A model generated the notes under the pieces. The model saw only the letters and a program-made list of their open reading frames with translations. It did no database searches and was not told where the DNA came from. Of a stretch of 64,000 nucleotides of DNA, positions 8,503 through 18,400 are shown in pieces; the first letter of the stretch is position 1, and each line of letters opens with the position of its first letter. This DNA comes from Phycisphaerales bacterium (lineage in GTDB: Bacteria > Planctomycetota > Phycisphaerae > Phycisphaerales > UBA1924). The DNA lies in assembly GCA_905339235.1 (NCBI GenBank), contig CAJPFG010000031.1, positions 186,001 through 250,000 of the forward strand. The letters are read 5' to 3'. Position numbers and translations under genes: made by a program.

Positions 8503-10992
8503 ATGGACGGCGTCGCGGACATCTTCTCGCCACTCGTGAATGCGCTCTGGCTGGGAGCCATCGCGGCGACACCCGTGGGGCTGCTGGTCGGGCTGGTGTG
8601 CCGCTCGCGACGAGTCGGCCCGGCGACGCGTCATGTGCTGTGGTGCGCGGTGCTGGTTTCCTTTGTGACGCCCGCGATGGCTTCGTGGATCTGGCGTCCG
8701 CGGTGGTTCCAGACCGAACGCCTGGCCGCGGCCGCGGATGCGGTGCTGCCGCGAAAGAAAGTTGACGTTTCGGCCGCTGCTCCATCCGTCACGCCGCCCG
8801 CGGCCCTGACGGACCCGGATCAGCATCGCGCCGACTCGATCTCCCTGGTAAACGTCCTCTCGCCGGCGAACCGCCTCGTGGCGCCCTTCGGCCCCGACGC
8901 GGAACCCTTGCTCGCCGCGGGATTGCCGGACTCGCGGCCGGTGATCGAAGCGAGTTGCGAACCGGCGTGCGAGCCTTGCGTGGATTCGGAGCGCCCGTCG
9001 GCGAAGTCCGTCGGCCCGCTCGGGGGAGTCCCTGCATCCGGGCCGAACGCCACCAAGGCGGCGTCACCTGCGACAACGCAGACCGCTCCACCGAATCTGT
9101 ATATCGCCGATGAGGCTCGGGAGTGGCTTGAGGCGGTGCTGCGTTCGAGGGACGCTATCGCGGCGGTGCCGCCCCTTCCCGCGGTGGTCTGGTTCACCGG
9201 CGCCGCGCTGCTGGTCTTCGTGGGCGCTCTGCGGACCTTCGCGGCGTCCAGGTACCTGAAGATCGGGCGCCCCGCGGGCCCCGAAATCCAGAATCTCGTA
9301 CGCCAAGTGGCGGACACCCTGGGTCTGTCGAAGCCGCCAGAGGCGCTCCTGATCGACCGCGCGGTCTCGCCGATGATCTGGTGCGGGCTGCGGGCTCGCC
9401 TGATCCTGCCGGCGGAACTCTGGCGATCGCTGGACGCCGACTCTCGGCGCGCCGTGGTGGTGCACGAACTTGCGCATCTTCGCCGATGGGACCACATTTT
9501 CTGGTGGCTCCAGGCCGCGATCGGGGCCGTGTATTGGTGGCACCCGATCGCGTGGTGGGCGCGTCGTCGCCTGAACGACGAGGCCGAGGCGAGTTGCGAT
9601 GCCTGGGTAACAAGTCTCTTTCCCTCGAGCCGCAAGGCGTACGCCTCCGCGCTCGTGGTCACCAAGTCGTACCTGAGTCGCGGTCGGGGTATGGGGCCTG
9701 CTCTCGGGATCACCTCGGGTTCCGCCAAGAAGTTGGCAAGGAGAATCACCATGGTCATGACGCAGAGGACGGCTCCAAGGATGTCGGTGTTGGGCGGGTG
9801 CGCGGCGGCGATCATCGTCGCGCTGGGCGCGTTTGTCACCCCCGGACTGGCCTGCCCGCCGGAAGAACAGGCGGCGGCCAAGGCCGCGGAACAGGCGCGG
9901 GTCAAGAGCGCCAAGGCCACCGTGAAGAAGGCGAGAGCTCCCAAGGCTCAGAGCAAGGGCACCGGCGCAGGGCCCGGAGCGGTGTTCCTGGGCGAGGCGC
10001 CCGCGCTCGAGGCGATGAAGGGGCACAAAGTCCCGGGGTTGACCATCCATCGCTCGCCGCACGCCCCGCAGGCGGAGTTGGCGAGTCCCTCCCAGCCGGT
10101 AGACCTGGAGGAACTGAAGGTCGGACGCGAACTGCGCGAATACAGCCTGCCCGACGGCAAACTGGACGCCCTGTTCGAGTTCATGAGTCGCAGCGACGTC
10201 CCGATCCTGGTCGAGCGGCATGAGGACGGGATGGGCATCTGGGCGAACGAACGGGAACACGAGATCTTCGAGGCATTTTTCAGGCTGGTGAACCCGAAGG
10301 GACGGTCGGCGCTGCCCGGCCAGCGATACGAAGAGCAGGCTCGCGCGGAACTGCGCGAGGCCGAGCGGGCCGGAAAGCAGAACGCCGAGAACGTGCTGCG
10401 ATACCGGGGGGCGCTGGAGTCGATGATGCGCGATCGGGAGGCGATGGAGCGCAACGCGGCGGTCGCTCGCGAACAGGCCGAGCAGACTCGCGATCGGGCC
10501 GATCAAATTCGGGAGTTGATCGGCGCACTGAGCGAGCGGGCCGGCGACCTTGAAGACGGCGACGACCGCTCCGCGCTCGAGCAGGCCATGACCCGCCTTC
10601 GCTCGCGCTCGGAGGCGCTCAACACGCAATCCGCGGGACTGGACCAGCGCGTGCAGGATCTCGAGCGCCAGATGGAGAACCTCGAGCGTCAACTCGAGAA
10701 ACTCGACGCCCAACTCGAAGGTCTGCAACTCGATGACGAGGGCAACCCCATCGGATCGGTCGAGTTTGTCCTTCCGAGCCTTGAATTCCAGGCTTTTCCG
10801 CAGATCGATTGGGCGTCGCCGACGGTAGTGCCCATGATGGCTCCGACGGTCGTAACGCCGGCCGCCCCCCCGGCTCCGGCGACCGAGCCCTCGGCGCCGA
10901 TGCCGGCTCTTGCGCCAACCGTGCTGATTCCGGTTCTTGCACCGGCAACGCCCCCATCGCCTTCATCGCCGCCTTCGCCCGCGGGCCGCTGA
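8503..10992 (+). CDS. BlaR1/MecR1-like M56 membrane metallopeptidase with coiled-coil C-terminus
   Basis: 829 residues. Membrane helices lie at about 10-30, 40-62 and 228-248; the zinc motif HELAH (residues 321-325) is followed by NDEAEASCDAW, which provides the third ligand glutamate. Another hydrophobic helix at about 425-447 carries the chain across the membrane. In BlaR1 this position is followed by a penicillin-binding sensor; here there is instead a linker, a small domain, then a long coiled coil (about 600-740, rich in Arg/Glu/Gln) and a Pro/Ala-rich tail. The signal sensed is therefore not a beta-lactam as judged by domain content. It is co-operonic with the BlaI-type repressor and presumably controls its cleavage. 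Confidence 0.85.
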   Translation: MDGVADIFSPLVNALWLGAIAATPVGLLVGLVCRSRRVGPATRHVLWCAVLVSFVTPAMASWIWRPRWFQTERLAAAADAVLPRKKVDVSAAAPSVTPPAALTDPDQHRADSISLVNVLSPANRLVAPFGPDAEPLLAAGLPDSRPVIEASCEPACEPCVDSERPSAKSVGPLGGVPASGPNATKAASPATTQTAPPNLYIADEAREWLEAVLRSRDAIAAVPPLPAVVWFTGAALLVFVGALRTFAASRYLKIGRPAGPEIQNLVRQVADTLGLSKPPEALLIDRAVSPMIWCGLRARLILPAELWRSLDADSRRAVVVHELAHLRRWDHIFWWLQAAIGAVYWWHPIAWWARRRLNDEAEASCDAWVTSLFPSSRKAYASALVVTKSYLSRGRGMGPALGITSGSAKKLARRITMVMTQRTAPRMSVLGGCAAAIIVALGAFVTPGLACPPEEQAAAKAAEQARVKSAKATVKKARAPKAQSKGTGAGPGAVFLGEAPALEAMKGHKVPGLTIHRSPHAPQAELASPSQPVDLEELKVGRELREYSLPDGKLDALFEFMSRSDVPILVERHEDGMGIWANEREHEIFEAFFRLVNPKGRSALPGQRYEEQARAELREAERAGKQNAENVLRYRGALESMMRDREAMERNAAVAREQAEQTRDRADQIRELIGALSERAGDLEDGDDRSALEQAMTRLRSRSEALNTQSAGLDQRVQDLERQMENLERQLEKLDAQLEGLQLDDEGNPIGSVEFVLPSLEFQAFPQIDWASPTVVPMMAPTVVTPAAPPAPATEPSAPMPALAPTVLIPVLAPATPPSPSSPPSPAGR

Positions 10993-11121
10993 CCGATCAC
11001 CCCTTTTCCCGCGGCGTGGCTCGCGCTGCGACGCGGGATTCGACCAGATTGCGCCCCCACTCCAGGCACGGTCGCGCCCCTGCGATCTGCGTGGCAAGTG
11101 CGCGCCCGTGGAGCCGCCGAC

Positions 11122-14100
11122 ATGCCCCGCCTTCGAATCGCCCATGCGACCCTGCTGCTCGCCCTGCTTACTCCAATCTCGTTCGCGGATGACAACTCGT
11201 ACCGCGCGGGTGTCGGGCTTCTGAACAAGGGGATGCACGATCTGGCCGCGCCGGAACTGCGGAAGTATCTCGACGCGAATCCCGACGGCAAGGACGCGCC
11301 CAGCGCGAGGTACTGCCTGGGGGTGTGTCTGGTCCGGCAGGGAAAGCACGCCGACGCGGCGGAGTTGCTCGCCACGGTGGCGGACCTCAAGGGCTTCGAG
11401 TTCGCGCCCGACGCGTCACTTCTTCTGGCGCAGTGCACGTTCGCCGCGGGTGATGATTCCGAGGTTGTTCGCAGGCTGAGCCGACTGATCGCCGGCTCGC
11501 CGACATTCGCGTCCCTGGATCGGGTGTACCAACTGCTGGGGGAATCGCTGTATCGCGCCGGGTCGTTCGAGCAGTCCCGGGAGGCGTCGCGCGAGGTGGC
11601 GAAGCGTTGGCCCGCGAGCGCGGTATCCGGACGGGCCGAGTTGTTCGTGGCGATGGCGGCGATGGCTCTGGGCGACACCCGCCAGGCGGTGGAGGCCGCG
11701 TCGGCACTTCGCGGTCGCAAAGACGGCGCGGAACTCGCGTCGCGAGCCGCGCTGATCGAGGCACAGTGCCGCCGGCAGGCCGGCGAGGGCGCGAAAGCGA
11801 TCGCTCTGTACGAAGCCGCGGCGGCGGATAGCGATGCGGCGGTGCGGGTGGAGGCTTTGCTGGGCCTGGCGCAGGCCGCGCGAGTGGCGGGAAAGCACCC
11901 CCTCGCCGAGGACGCGTTGAAGAGACTGGCGGGAGAACCCCTCGCGTCAGACGCCGGCGCTCGCGCGATGCTCGAGCGGGGTCGCCTGCTCTTTGATCAG
12001 GGTCGCCACGATCAGGCTCTGAAAGCGTTCGAGCGCGTGGAGGGGAGCGACTCCCTTTCCGACGACGCGGCGTACTGGGCCGCGAAGTGCGACCTCAAAG
12101 CGGAACAGTTCGCCGCCGCCGCGGATCGGCTGAAATCCGCTCTCGACACGTTCCCCGAGAGCGACCTCGCGCCGGCGATGTCGTTCGACCGGGCGTGGGC
12201 GCTGGCGAGGGCGGGGGACGATGAGGCGGCCCTGGCGCTCTGGACGCGGTGGCGGCGGGAGTTCGCGGAACCCTCGCTGGCATCCGAAGCCCTCGCGGCC
12301 GAGGCGGCGTGCGCCCATCGCCTCGGCAGGTTCGAAGAGAGCCTGGCGCTGTGCGAGCGGTTTCTCGACACCTCGCCGGGCCATTCCCGGGCTTCCGATG
12401 TCGAACTGCTGGCGGGAGAGAATGAGTTCGCGCTCGGGCGATACGACGCCGCGGAGCGTGCGTACGCGGCCCTGCTGAATCACCATCCCGAAAGCGAGCA
12501 CGCCTGGCGTGCGCGGGCGCGGCGCGGGCTGTGTCTGGTGGAACTGGGAAAGGCGGACGAAGCGGCCCCGATTCTTGCGGGGTGTGCCGAGTCGCGCGAG
12601 GGAGATCCCGCGCTGCGGGCCGCCGCGCTCGCGGCGCTTGGGGAGTTGAGCCTCGGCCGCGAGAGGTGGAAGGAAGCCGCGAAGTGGTTCGGCGCCCTCG
12701 CGGAACTGCCGACGAGCGCCGCCGACCGGGCCGATGCGAGGCTGCGTCAGGGCATCGCGCTGTCGAGGAGTGATGCGCGCGAAGAATCCGTGGCCATCCT
12801 GAAGGACGTGGCGGACTCCGGGGAGCCCACTTGCGCGCTGCACGCACGCTTCGAACTCGGCCAGGTGCTCCTCGCCCTGGGCAAACTCGACGAGGCACGG
12901 GCGACCCTTGAGAGTGTTGTCGAGAAGGAGTCCGCGTCGGGGCAGTCTTTCACGCCGCACGCCCGCCGACACCTCGCCGCAATCGCCTCGCGGCAGGGCC
13001 GGCCGGATGATGCCGCGGCGCTCTTGGGAGATATCGCGGCCGGCGGGGATGGGTCCGCGGGCGCCCTGATCGAGCAGGGCGCGGCGTATCTCGCGGCCGG
13101 GAAGTTTGACCAGGCTGAGAAGGCATTCTCCGAGTTTCTTTCCCGCGATTCACAGTCTCCCCGCGCCGAAGAGGCCCGGGCCCGGCGCGCGATCGCCATG
13201 GGCCGACAGGGGCGGCATCAGGAATCGGTCGATGAAATCGAGGCGTTGCGGAGCGCGCCGAGCCTGGATTCGGATCTGAGCGCGACGCTGCGGTATGAAA
13301 GGGCGCTGAATCTACGGGCCCTCGGCCGCGCCGACGACGCGGCCGCGGCGTATCGACACGCCCTGGCAGGCATCCCGCCACCGCGCCTCGAGGCGTACGC
13401 CGCGCTCGACCTTGCGCAGATTGAGAGCGATTCCCGGCGTGACGACGCCGCGTTGGCGTTGCTTGATCGGTGCGTCGGCGCGGCGGAGCGGGCGGCGCCC
13501 GCGCCGATGCAGGAGGTGACATCCCGAGCCGCGTACCTGCGCGGGGTGTGCTTGCTGCGACTGGACAAGCCGGCGGACGCGGTGAAGGTGCTCGGTTCGA
13601 TCGCTTCGGACCCTGACAGCGACTTGGGCGCGGCCGCGACTCTGGCATTGGGTGAAGCGCTGCTTAGGTCAGGGCGCGCGGCGGAGGCCGCGGCTTTGCT
13701 AACCGTGTTGTCCAACAAGGACGCCCCCGGCGAGATCGAATCCGGGGCGCTGCTCCGGCTGGGCGAAGCGGCGGCCGGCTCCCAGCAGTGGCTGAAGAGC
13801 GAACAGGCGTTCACCCGCTTTCTCGACCGATTCAAGGACTCTCCGCACGCATTTCAGGCCCGGTTCGGGCTTGCGTGGGCGCAGGAGAACCAGGGCAGGT
13901 ACGACGCCGCGATCGAGTCGTATCGGCAGGTGATCGCGTCCCACCAGAGTTCCACGGCGGCGCGAGCCCAGTTTCAGATCGGAGAGTGCCTGTTCGCGCA
14001 GAAGAAACTGGAGCAGGCCGCGGCTGAGTTGCTGAAGACCGACATCCTCTTTGCATACCCCGAGTGGAGCGCCGCGGCGCTGTACGAGGCGGGGCGATGC

Positions 14101-14250
14101 CTGAGCGAACTCGGACGCGCGGAAGAGGGCGCCAAGCAGCACGACGAACTCATCGCTCGTTTTCCCGACTCGACATGGGCCCGAATGGCGAAGGACCGTC
14201 GGGCCGCGTTGAAGCCGCAGGCCCTTCCCGGGCGTGCCAATCCCCGCTAG
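11122..14250 (+). CDS. Large TPR-repeat envelope protein upstream of exbB
   Basis: 1042 residues from ATG 11122; a GTG 24 bp earlier is possible, but the signal peptide (LRIAHATLLLALLTPISFADD) begins at this ATG. The mature part is almost entirely tetratricopeptide-like helix pairs, with recurring A-x-x-x-LG-x-A-x-x-x-x-G-x-x-x-x-A patterns. The last repeats (FLDRFKDSPHAFQARFGLAWAQENQGRYDAAI) resemble the YbgF/CpoB and BamD class that accompanies Tol-Pal and ExbBD systems. It is 24 bp upstream of exbB, in a four-gene run on one strand. Likely a periplasmic scaffold for the ExbBD-driven complex; partners are unknown. Confidence 0.85.
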   Translation: MPRLRIAHATLLLALLTPISFADDNSYRAGVGLLNKGMHDLAAPELRKYLDANPDGKDAPSARYCLGVCLVRQGKHADAAELLATVADLKGFEFAPDASLLLAQCTFAAGDDSEVVRRLSRLIAGSPTFASLDRVYQLLGESLYRAGSFEQSREASREVAKRWPASAVSGRAELFVAMAAMALGDTRQAVEAASALRGRKDGAELASRAALIEAQCRRQAGEGAKAIALYEAAAADSDAAVRVEALLGLAQAARVAGKHPLAEDALKRLAGEPLASDAGARAMLERGRLLFDQGRHDQALKAFERVEGSDSLSDDAAYWAAKCDLKAEQFAAAADRLKSALDTFPESDLAPAMSFDRAWALARAGDDEAALALWTRWRREFAEPSLASEALAAEAACAHRLGRFEESLALCERFLDTSPGHSRASDVELLAGENEFALGRYDAAERAYAALLNHHPESEHAWRARARRGLCLVELGKADEAAPILAGCAESREGDPALRAAALAALGELSLGRERWKEAAKWFGALAELPTSAADRADARLRQGIALSRSDAREESVAILKDVADSGEPTCALHARFELGQVLLALGKLDEARATLESVVEKESASGQSFTPHARRHLAAIASRQGRPDDAAALLGDIAAGGDGSAGALIEQGAAYLAAGKFDQAEKAFSEFLSRDSQSPRAEEARARRAIAMGRQGRHQESVDEIEALRSAPSLDSDLSATLRYERALNLRALGRADDAAAAYRHALAGIPPPRLEAYAALDLAQIESDSRRDDAALALLDRCVGAAERAAPAPMQEVTSRAAYLRGVCLLRLDKPADAVKVLGSIASDPDSDLGAAATLALGEALLRSGRAAEAAALLTVLSNKDAPGEIESGALLRLGEAAAGSQQWLKSEQAFTRFLDRFKDSPHAFQARFGLAWAQENQGRYDAAIESYRQVIASHQSSTAARAQFQIGECLFAQKKLEQAAAELLKTDILFAYPEWSAAALYEAGRCLSELGRAEEGAKQHDELIARFPDSTWARMAKDRRAALKPQALPGRANPR

Positions 14251-14274
14251 AGACCATCGAGGAGCAATGCCATC

Positions 14275-14994
14275 ATGCACACGATTACGTTAGAACTCGC
14301 GCAAGTCTCTCCCGGCGGCGGTTCGGTCGTCGCCACGGTCTGGGACATGCTCCTGAAGGGCGGCTGGGTCATGGTTCCGCTGGGGCTCTGCTCCCTCGCG
14401 GCCCTGACGCTGGTCGTGGAGCGGTACATCGTCACTCGGCGTGCCCGCGTGACTCCCCCCTCGTTATTGGAATCCCTCGCGAGATTGCGGCATCAGCCCG
14501 AGCAGGCGATGGCCCGTTGCGCCGGCGACCCCAGCCCCCTGGCCGGGGTCATGATCGCGGCGATCAAGGCGGCGGACCTGCCCCGGGCCGAGCAGGAAAA
14601 GCAGATCTCCGACGCGGGCGTGCGCGAACTGCGGAAACTGCGAATCCGGATGCGGGTGCTTTCGGCGCTGCCTCAATCGGCGACCATGCTGGGACTGTTC
14701 GGCACGGTCGTCGGGATGATCCGCACTTTTACGGCTATCGCGACCTCGGGCGAGTCGCTGGGCAAGACCGAGCGGCTGGCACAGGGCATTTACGAAGCAT
14801 GGACGGCGACGGCCGCGGGGCTGGTCATCGCCATCCCCACGCTGCTCGCGTATCACCTGCTTCTGTCGCGGATCGACGCCGCGGCTTCCGCGTTGGACAA
14901 CGCGGCCAAACTGTGGCTCGATGGCGAGGGCCACGCGCCGACGCCGGCGGCACCCGCGCCCGCGGCCCCGGCTTCCGTCGCCGTTCCGGCATGA
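14275..14994 (+). CDS. exbB: ExbB/TolQ/MotA-family proton channel subunit
   Basis: 239 residues. Three membrane helices: WVMVPLGLCSLAALTLVVERYIV, the conserved LPQSATMLGLFGTVVGMIRTF, and ATAAGLVIAIPTLLAYHLLL. The GLFGTVVGM segment and the Thr/Ala-rich third helix are hallmarks of ExbB/TolQ, which with ExbD forms the proton-motive-force motor. The C-terminus is a short Ala/Pro tail. It lies between the TPR gene and exbD (16 bp). Confidence 0.92.
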   Translation: MHTITLELAQVSPGGGSVVATVWDMLLKGGWVMVPLGLCSLAALTLVVERYIVTRRARVTPPSLLESLARLRHQPEQAMARCAGDPSPLAGVMIAAIKAADLPRAEQEKQISDAGVRELRKLRIRMRVLSALPQSATMLGLFGTVVGMIRTFTAIATSGESLGKTERLAQGIYEAWTATAAGLVIAIPTLLAYHLLLSRIDAAASALDNAAKLWLDGEGHAPTPAAPAPAAPASVAVPA

Positions 14995-15010
14995 ACCGAG
15001 AAAGCCAGCC

Positions 15011-15421
15011 ATGCTCATCAAAGACGAACACACCGACGGCGAGTTGCATATGGACTTCGTGCCCATGGTGGATGTGCTGTTCAACCTGTTGATTTTCTTT
15101 CTCCTCGCCACCAGCATCGCGCAAACCGAGCGGGAGATGAACGTAGCGCTTCCCTACGCCTCGGCGTCGGGCCCAATTTCGGCGTCGGTCCGCGAGATCA
15201 TCATCAACATCGACGCGCAGGGAGGCGTCATTGTCGCGGGGAAGACCATGTCCGACGACGAACTCAACGCCACACTGCGGAGCGCCGTCACCGGAAACCC
15301 GGACCAGAAGGTGAGCGTTCGCGCCGACCGCACCACCACCTACGCCAACGTCGCCCATGTGCTGGACCTGTGCAAGGCGGCGGGAATCCAGCAGCCCTAT
15401 CTCGCGACCATTCCCCTGTAG
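15011..15421 (+). CDS. exbD: ExbD/TolR-family biopolymer transport protein
   Basis: 136 residues from ATG 15011, preceded by a weak GAGAAAG site. The single membrane helix VDVLFNLLIFFLLATSIA carries the proton-relay aspartate (D21) in the FVPMVDVLFNLLIFF motif. The periplasmic domain (residues 50-136) follows the ExbD/TolR pattern, with VSVRADRTTTYANVAHVLDLCKAAG corresponding to the conserved 'v.i.aD....y..v..vld..k..G'. Longer in-frame extensions upstream overlap exbB and are not needed. It completes the motor with the preceding ExbB. Confidence 0.93.
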   Translation: MLIKDEHTDGELHMDFVPMVDVLFNLLIFFLLATSIAQTEREMNVALPYASASGPISASVREIIINIDAQGGVIVAGKTMSDDELNATLRSAVTGNPDQKVSVRADRTTTYANVAHVLDLCKAAGIQQPYLATIPL

Positions 15422-15440
15422 CGTGAAAGCAGGTACCGCC

Positions 15441-18400
15441 ATGATGTCACGAACCCGGATGCTCGCGCTCGGCGGTTTGGGGGTGGTCGTCGCAGGCGCG
15501 ATTCTGCTCGCCCTTTCACCGCGCGGCGGCGAGACGCGATGGCTCACCGACGGCGCGGAGATCCGGGTGCGTGCGGCGGTGGAATCGCCGCGGCGCGTGC
15601 TCTGGACGCCTCCCAAGGCGCTGCGCCCCGGCCCGGGCGCCGATGAGTACGAGCCCAAGGTCAGCGCCGACGGCACGACCATGGTGCTGGTCCGCCGCAA
15701 GCCGGGCGAAAACGCCGACCTCTTCACGTCCCGATGGACCCCGCAGGGCTGGACCGCACCGGCGCCGATCTCCGAGTTAGACTCCGAGCACGACGAACTC
15801 GGCCCGGAGTTTTCCTTCGACGGATCGTTGCTGTATTTTTACTCCGACCGCCCCGGCGGGATGGGCGGTTACGACATCTGGGTCTCCGCTATCGGCGAGC
15901 GCGGATGGGAAACTCCCGTGAACCTCGGACCGGCGGTCAACAGCACCTGGAACGACTACGGGCCGGCCATCGCGCCCGACGGCTCGAAACTGTATTTCTC
16001 GTCCAACCGCCCGCGAGCCGACGAGCCCGCGCCGCGCGGCGAGGCCTGGGGCGCAACAATCCGCGAGCGGCGCAACCGCCACGACTACGACCTGTACGTC
16101 TCCCGGCTGGTCGGTCGCGAGCCGGCCAGCGCCGCGCAGGTTCTGGTCCTGAACACCTCTGCCGACGAGGGCGCCCCCGCCGTGAGCCCCGCGGGTGATT
16201 TCCTGTACTTCGCTTCCGACCGCACGGGCGGCCTCGGCGGATTCGACTTGTACCGCGCACGCCTGCGCCGCGACCGGACCGACCTTGCCGAATCGCTCGG
16301 TCAGGCGGTCAACTCGCCGTTCAACGACCTCGACCCGGGGCTGAGCGCGGATGGGTTCCGGCTGTTCTTCAGTTCCGATCGCGGCATCGAGCCGGGCTCC
16401 GCCGTCGCCGGTCTCCCCGCGGAGAGCCCGACCGCAAGCGCGTACGCTCTGTGGTTCTCTTCGTCGCGAGAGGTGTACGACGAGGTCGAGCGGGCGTCCG
16501 GCGAGGGCTGGTGGTGGGCCGTGCCGTGGAAGTGGCTGGGGCTGCTCCTCGCCGCGCTGGTGCCGCTGGCCATTCTTCTCTGGCTGCTGCGGAAGGCGGA
16601 GTGGCGGCGACGCTTCGTGCACATGAGCCTGCTGGCGCAGTGCCTCATCGTGTCGCTCATCCTGCACGCGCTGGTCGCGTCGCTGCTGGCGGTGTGGCGA
16701 GTGGGTTCGGGCATCGCGGACTACATCCGCGAGGGCGGTGGCGGCACGCGCGTGATCCTCGGGAGCGCCGAGGCCGTTGGGGGCGCCGACGGCGGCATCG
16801 AGAGCCAGATTCTCGGATCCGCGATCGAACTTGATGCGCTCGCGGCCCAGCCGCCGGCCGCACTCCTCCCCGATTCGCCGCGGATTGAATCCCCGACGTT
16901 CGCGGCGCCGGTTTCACCGCTCGATTCCCCACCCTCGCCCGCGCCCGTGACGCTCGCCGAGGCGCCGCTTACCTCACCGGACCCCTCGCCGCGCGTGATC
17001 GCGGCCGCGCCCCTCGGCGACTCGCCACCAAGCATCGTGCCCGACACGCCGCAGCCGCCCGGACCGGCACTCGAGCCGGCTTCCGATGCGCCCACGGCCT
17101 CGCGAATCTCCGCGGCGGTTGACGCCCTGCCTGTCACGTCGGCTTCGGTCGCAATCCCGCTGGAGCAGCCCCGAATGCAGGCGAACGCGGCGCCCCCGCT
17201 CCGCCTCCCCGGTGAGACCGGTGCCGCGGTTGCGGATACACCCGCGCAGAGCGTCTCGCCCGCGCCGCCAACTTCACCCGCTGGGACGGCCAGCACCGCG
17301 CTGCCGACCATCATTCCGGGATCAGGCGCGGGCAACGATTCGCCCGAACGCGGCGGCCCCGGGCTGCCCGCGATCTCCGGTGCGGCGGCTCCTGCGACCG
17401 AAGGAGCAGCGGTAACCTCCGCCCCGGTGCACATCGCCCCGTCCACATCGGCCGGCGTCGGTCGGGCAGGCGGGTCGCTGGCACTGCGGCCCGGCGACTC
17501 TCCGGCGAACCCATCCACGCCAACCCCTCGCGTGGGGGCCGGAGTAGTCGGTGCGATTCCCGGGGGATCGCACGAGTTCGCCGCCCTCCCAAAGGCGCTT
17601 CCGGCGAGCGGCGCCGCCGCCCAGAGTGCGCAAACTCCGGCCGTATCGGAAGGGGAGACGAATGTTCGTCCTCTCGCTCCCGCGGCCGTGCTCGGTTCGC
17701 CGCTGGGCTCGGAGAGCGTTCGAATCCCGCTGGCCAAGCGCGCCTCCTCATTGCCCGCCGGCGCGAGCCTCGGGCTCGCGTTCGCCGCCGGGCCGTCGAT
17801 GAGCGCCGATGTTCCTGCCAAGGACACCAGTGCGGCGTCGCCCGCGGTCGCCGGAATGGATGCCTCCGCCTCGGCCCGACTTCCGGAAATCCCGGCTGAG
17901 CCTGTCTCGCCGGTCGAAACGTTCTCGCAGCGTGCGCCCGAAGTCCGGGGCGAGATCCTGCAGCGCACGGGCGGCAGCAACGAAACCGAGCAGGCCGTCG
18001 GCCGCGCCCTGGAGTGGTTCAGCCGCAACCAGGAATCCGACGGGAGGTGGAGTTCTCGCGAGCACGGGGCGGAGATCGACGCGGACGCGGCGATGACCGG
18101 GATGGCTCTGCTGTGCTACCTGGGCGCGGGGCACACGCACCTGCGCGACGGTCCGTATCGCGATAATGTCGCCAAAGGGTTGAACTGGCTGCGCGCGCGC
18201 CAGGATCCCAGCGGCGACCTGCGCCGCGGCGAGACAATGTACGGCCAGACGGTCGCGACCGTCGCGCTGTGCGAAGCGCTCGCGATGACCCGCGACCAGT
18301 CGCTGGCGGAGCCGGCCCGGCGCGCGGTAAACCTCGTGCTCTCCCGCGCCACCGGCCAACGAAGCCGGGATGAACGCGATACTTCGGTGATCGGATGGCT

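Noticed and set aside
9064-10728. 554-codon minus-strand frame opposite the M56 peptidase gene
   Set aside because: Low-complexity sequence without motifs, fully inside a well-supported gene on the plus strand.
16721-18028. 435-codon minus-strand frame opposite the Pro/Ala-rich linker of the giant envelope gene
   Set aside because: Opposite-strand reading of repetitive Pro/Ala codons; Gly/Ser/Ala-biased with no domain.
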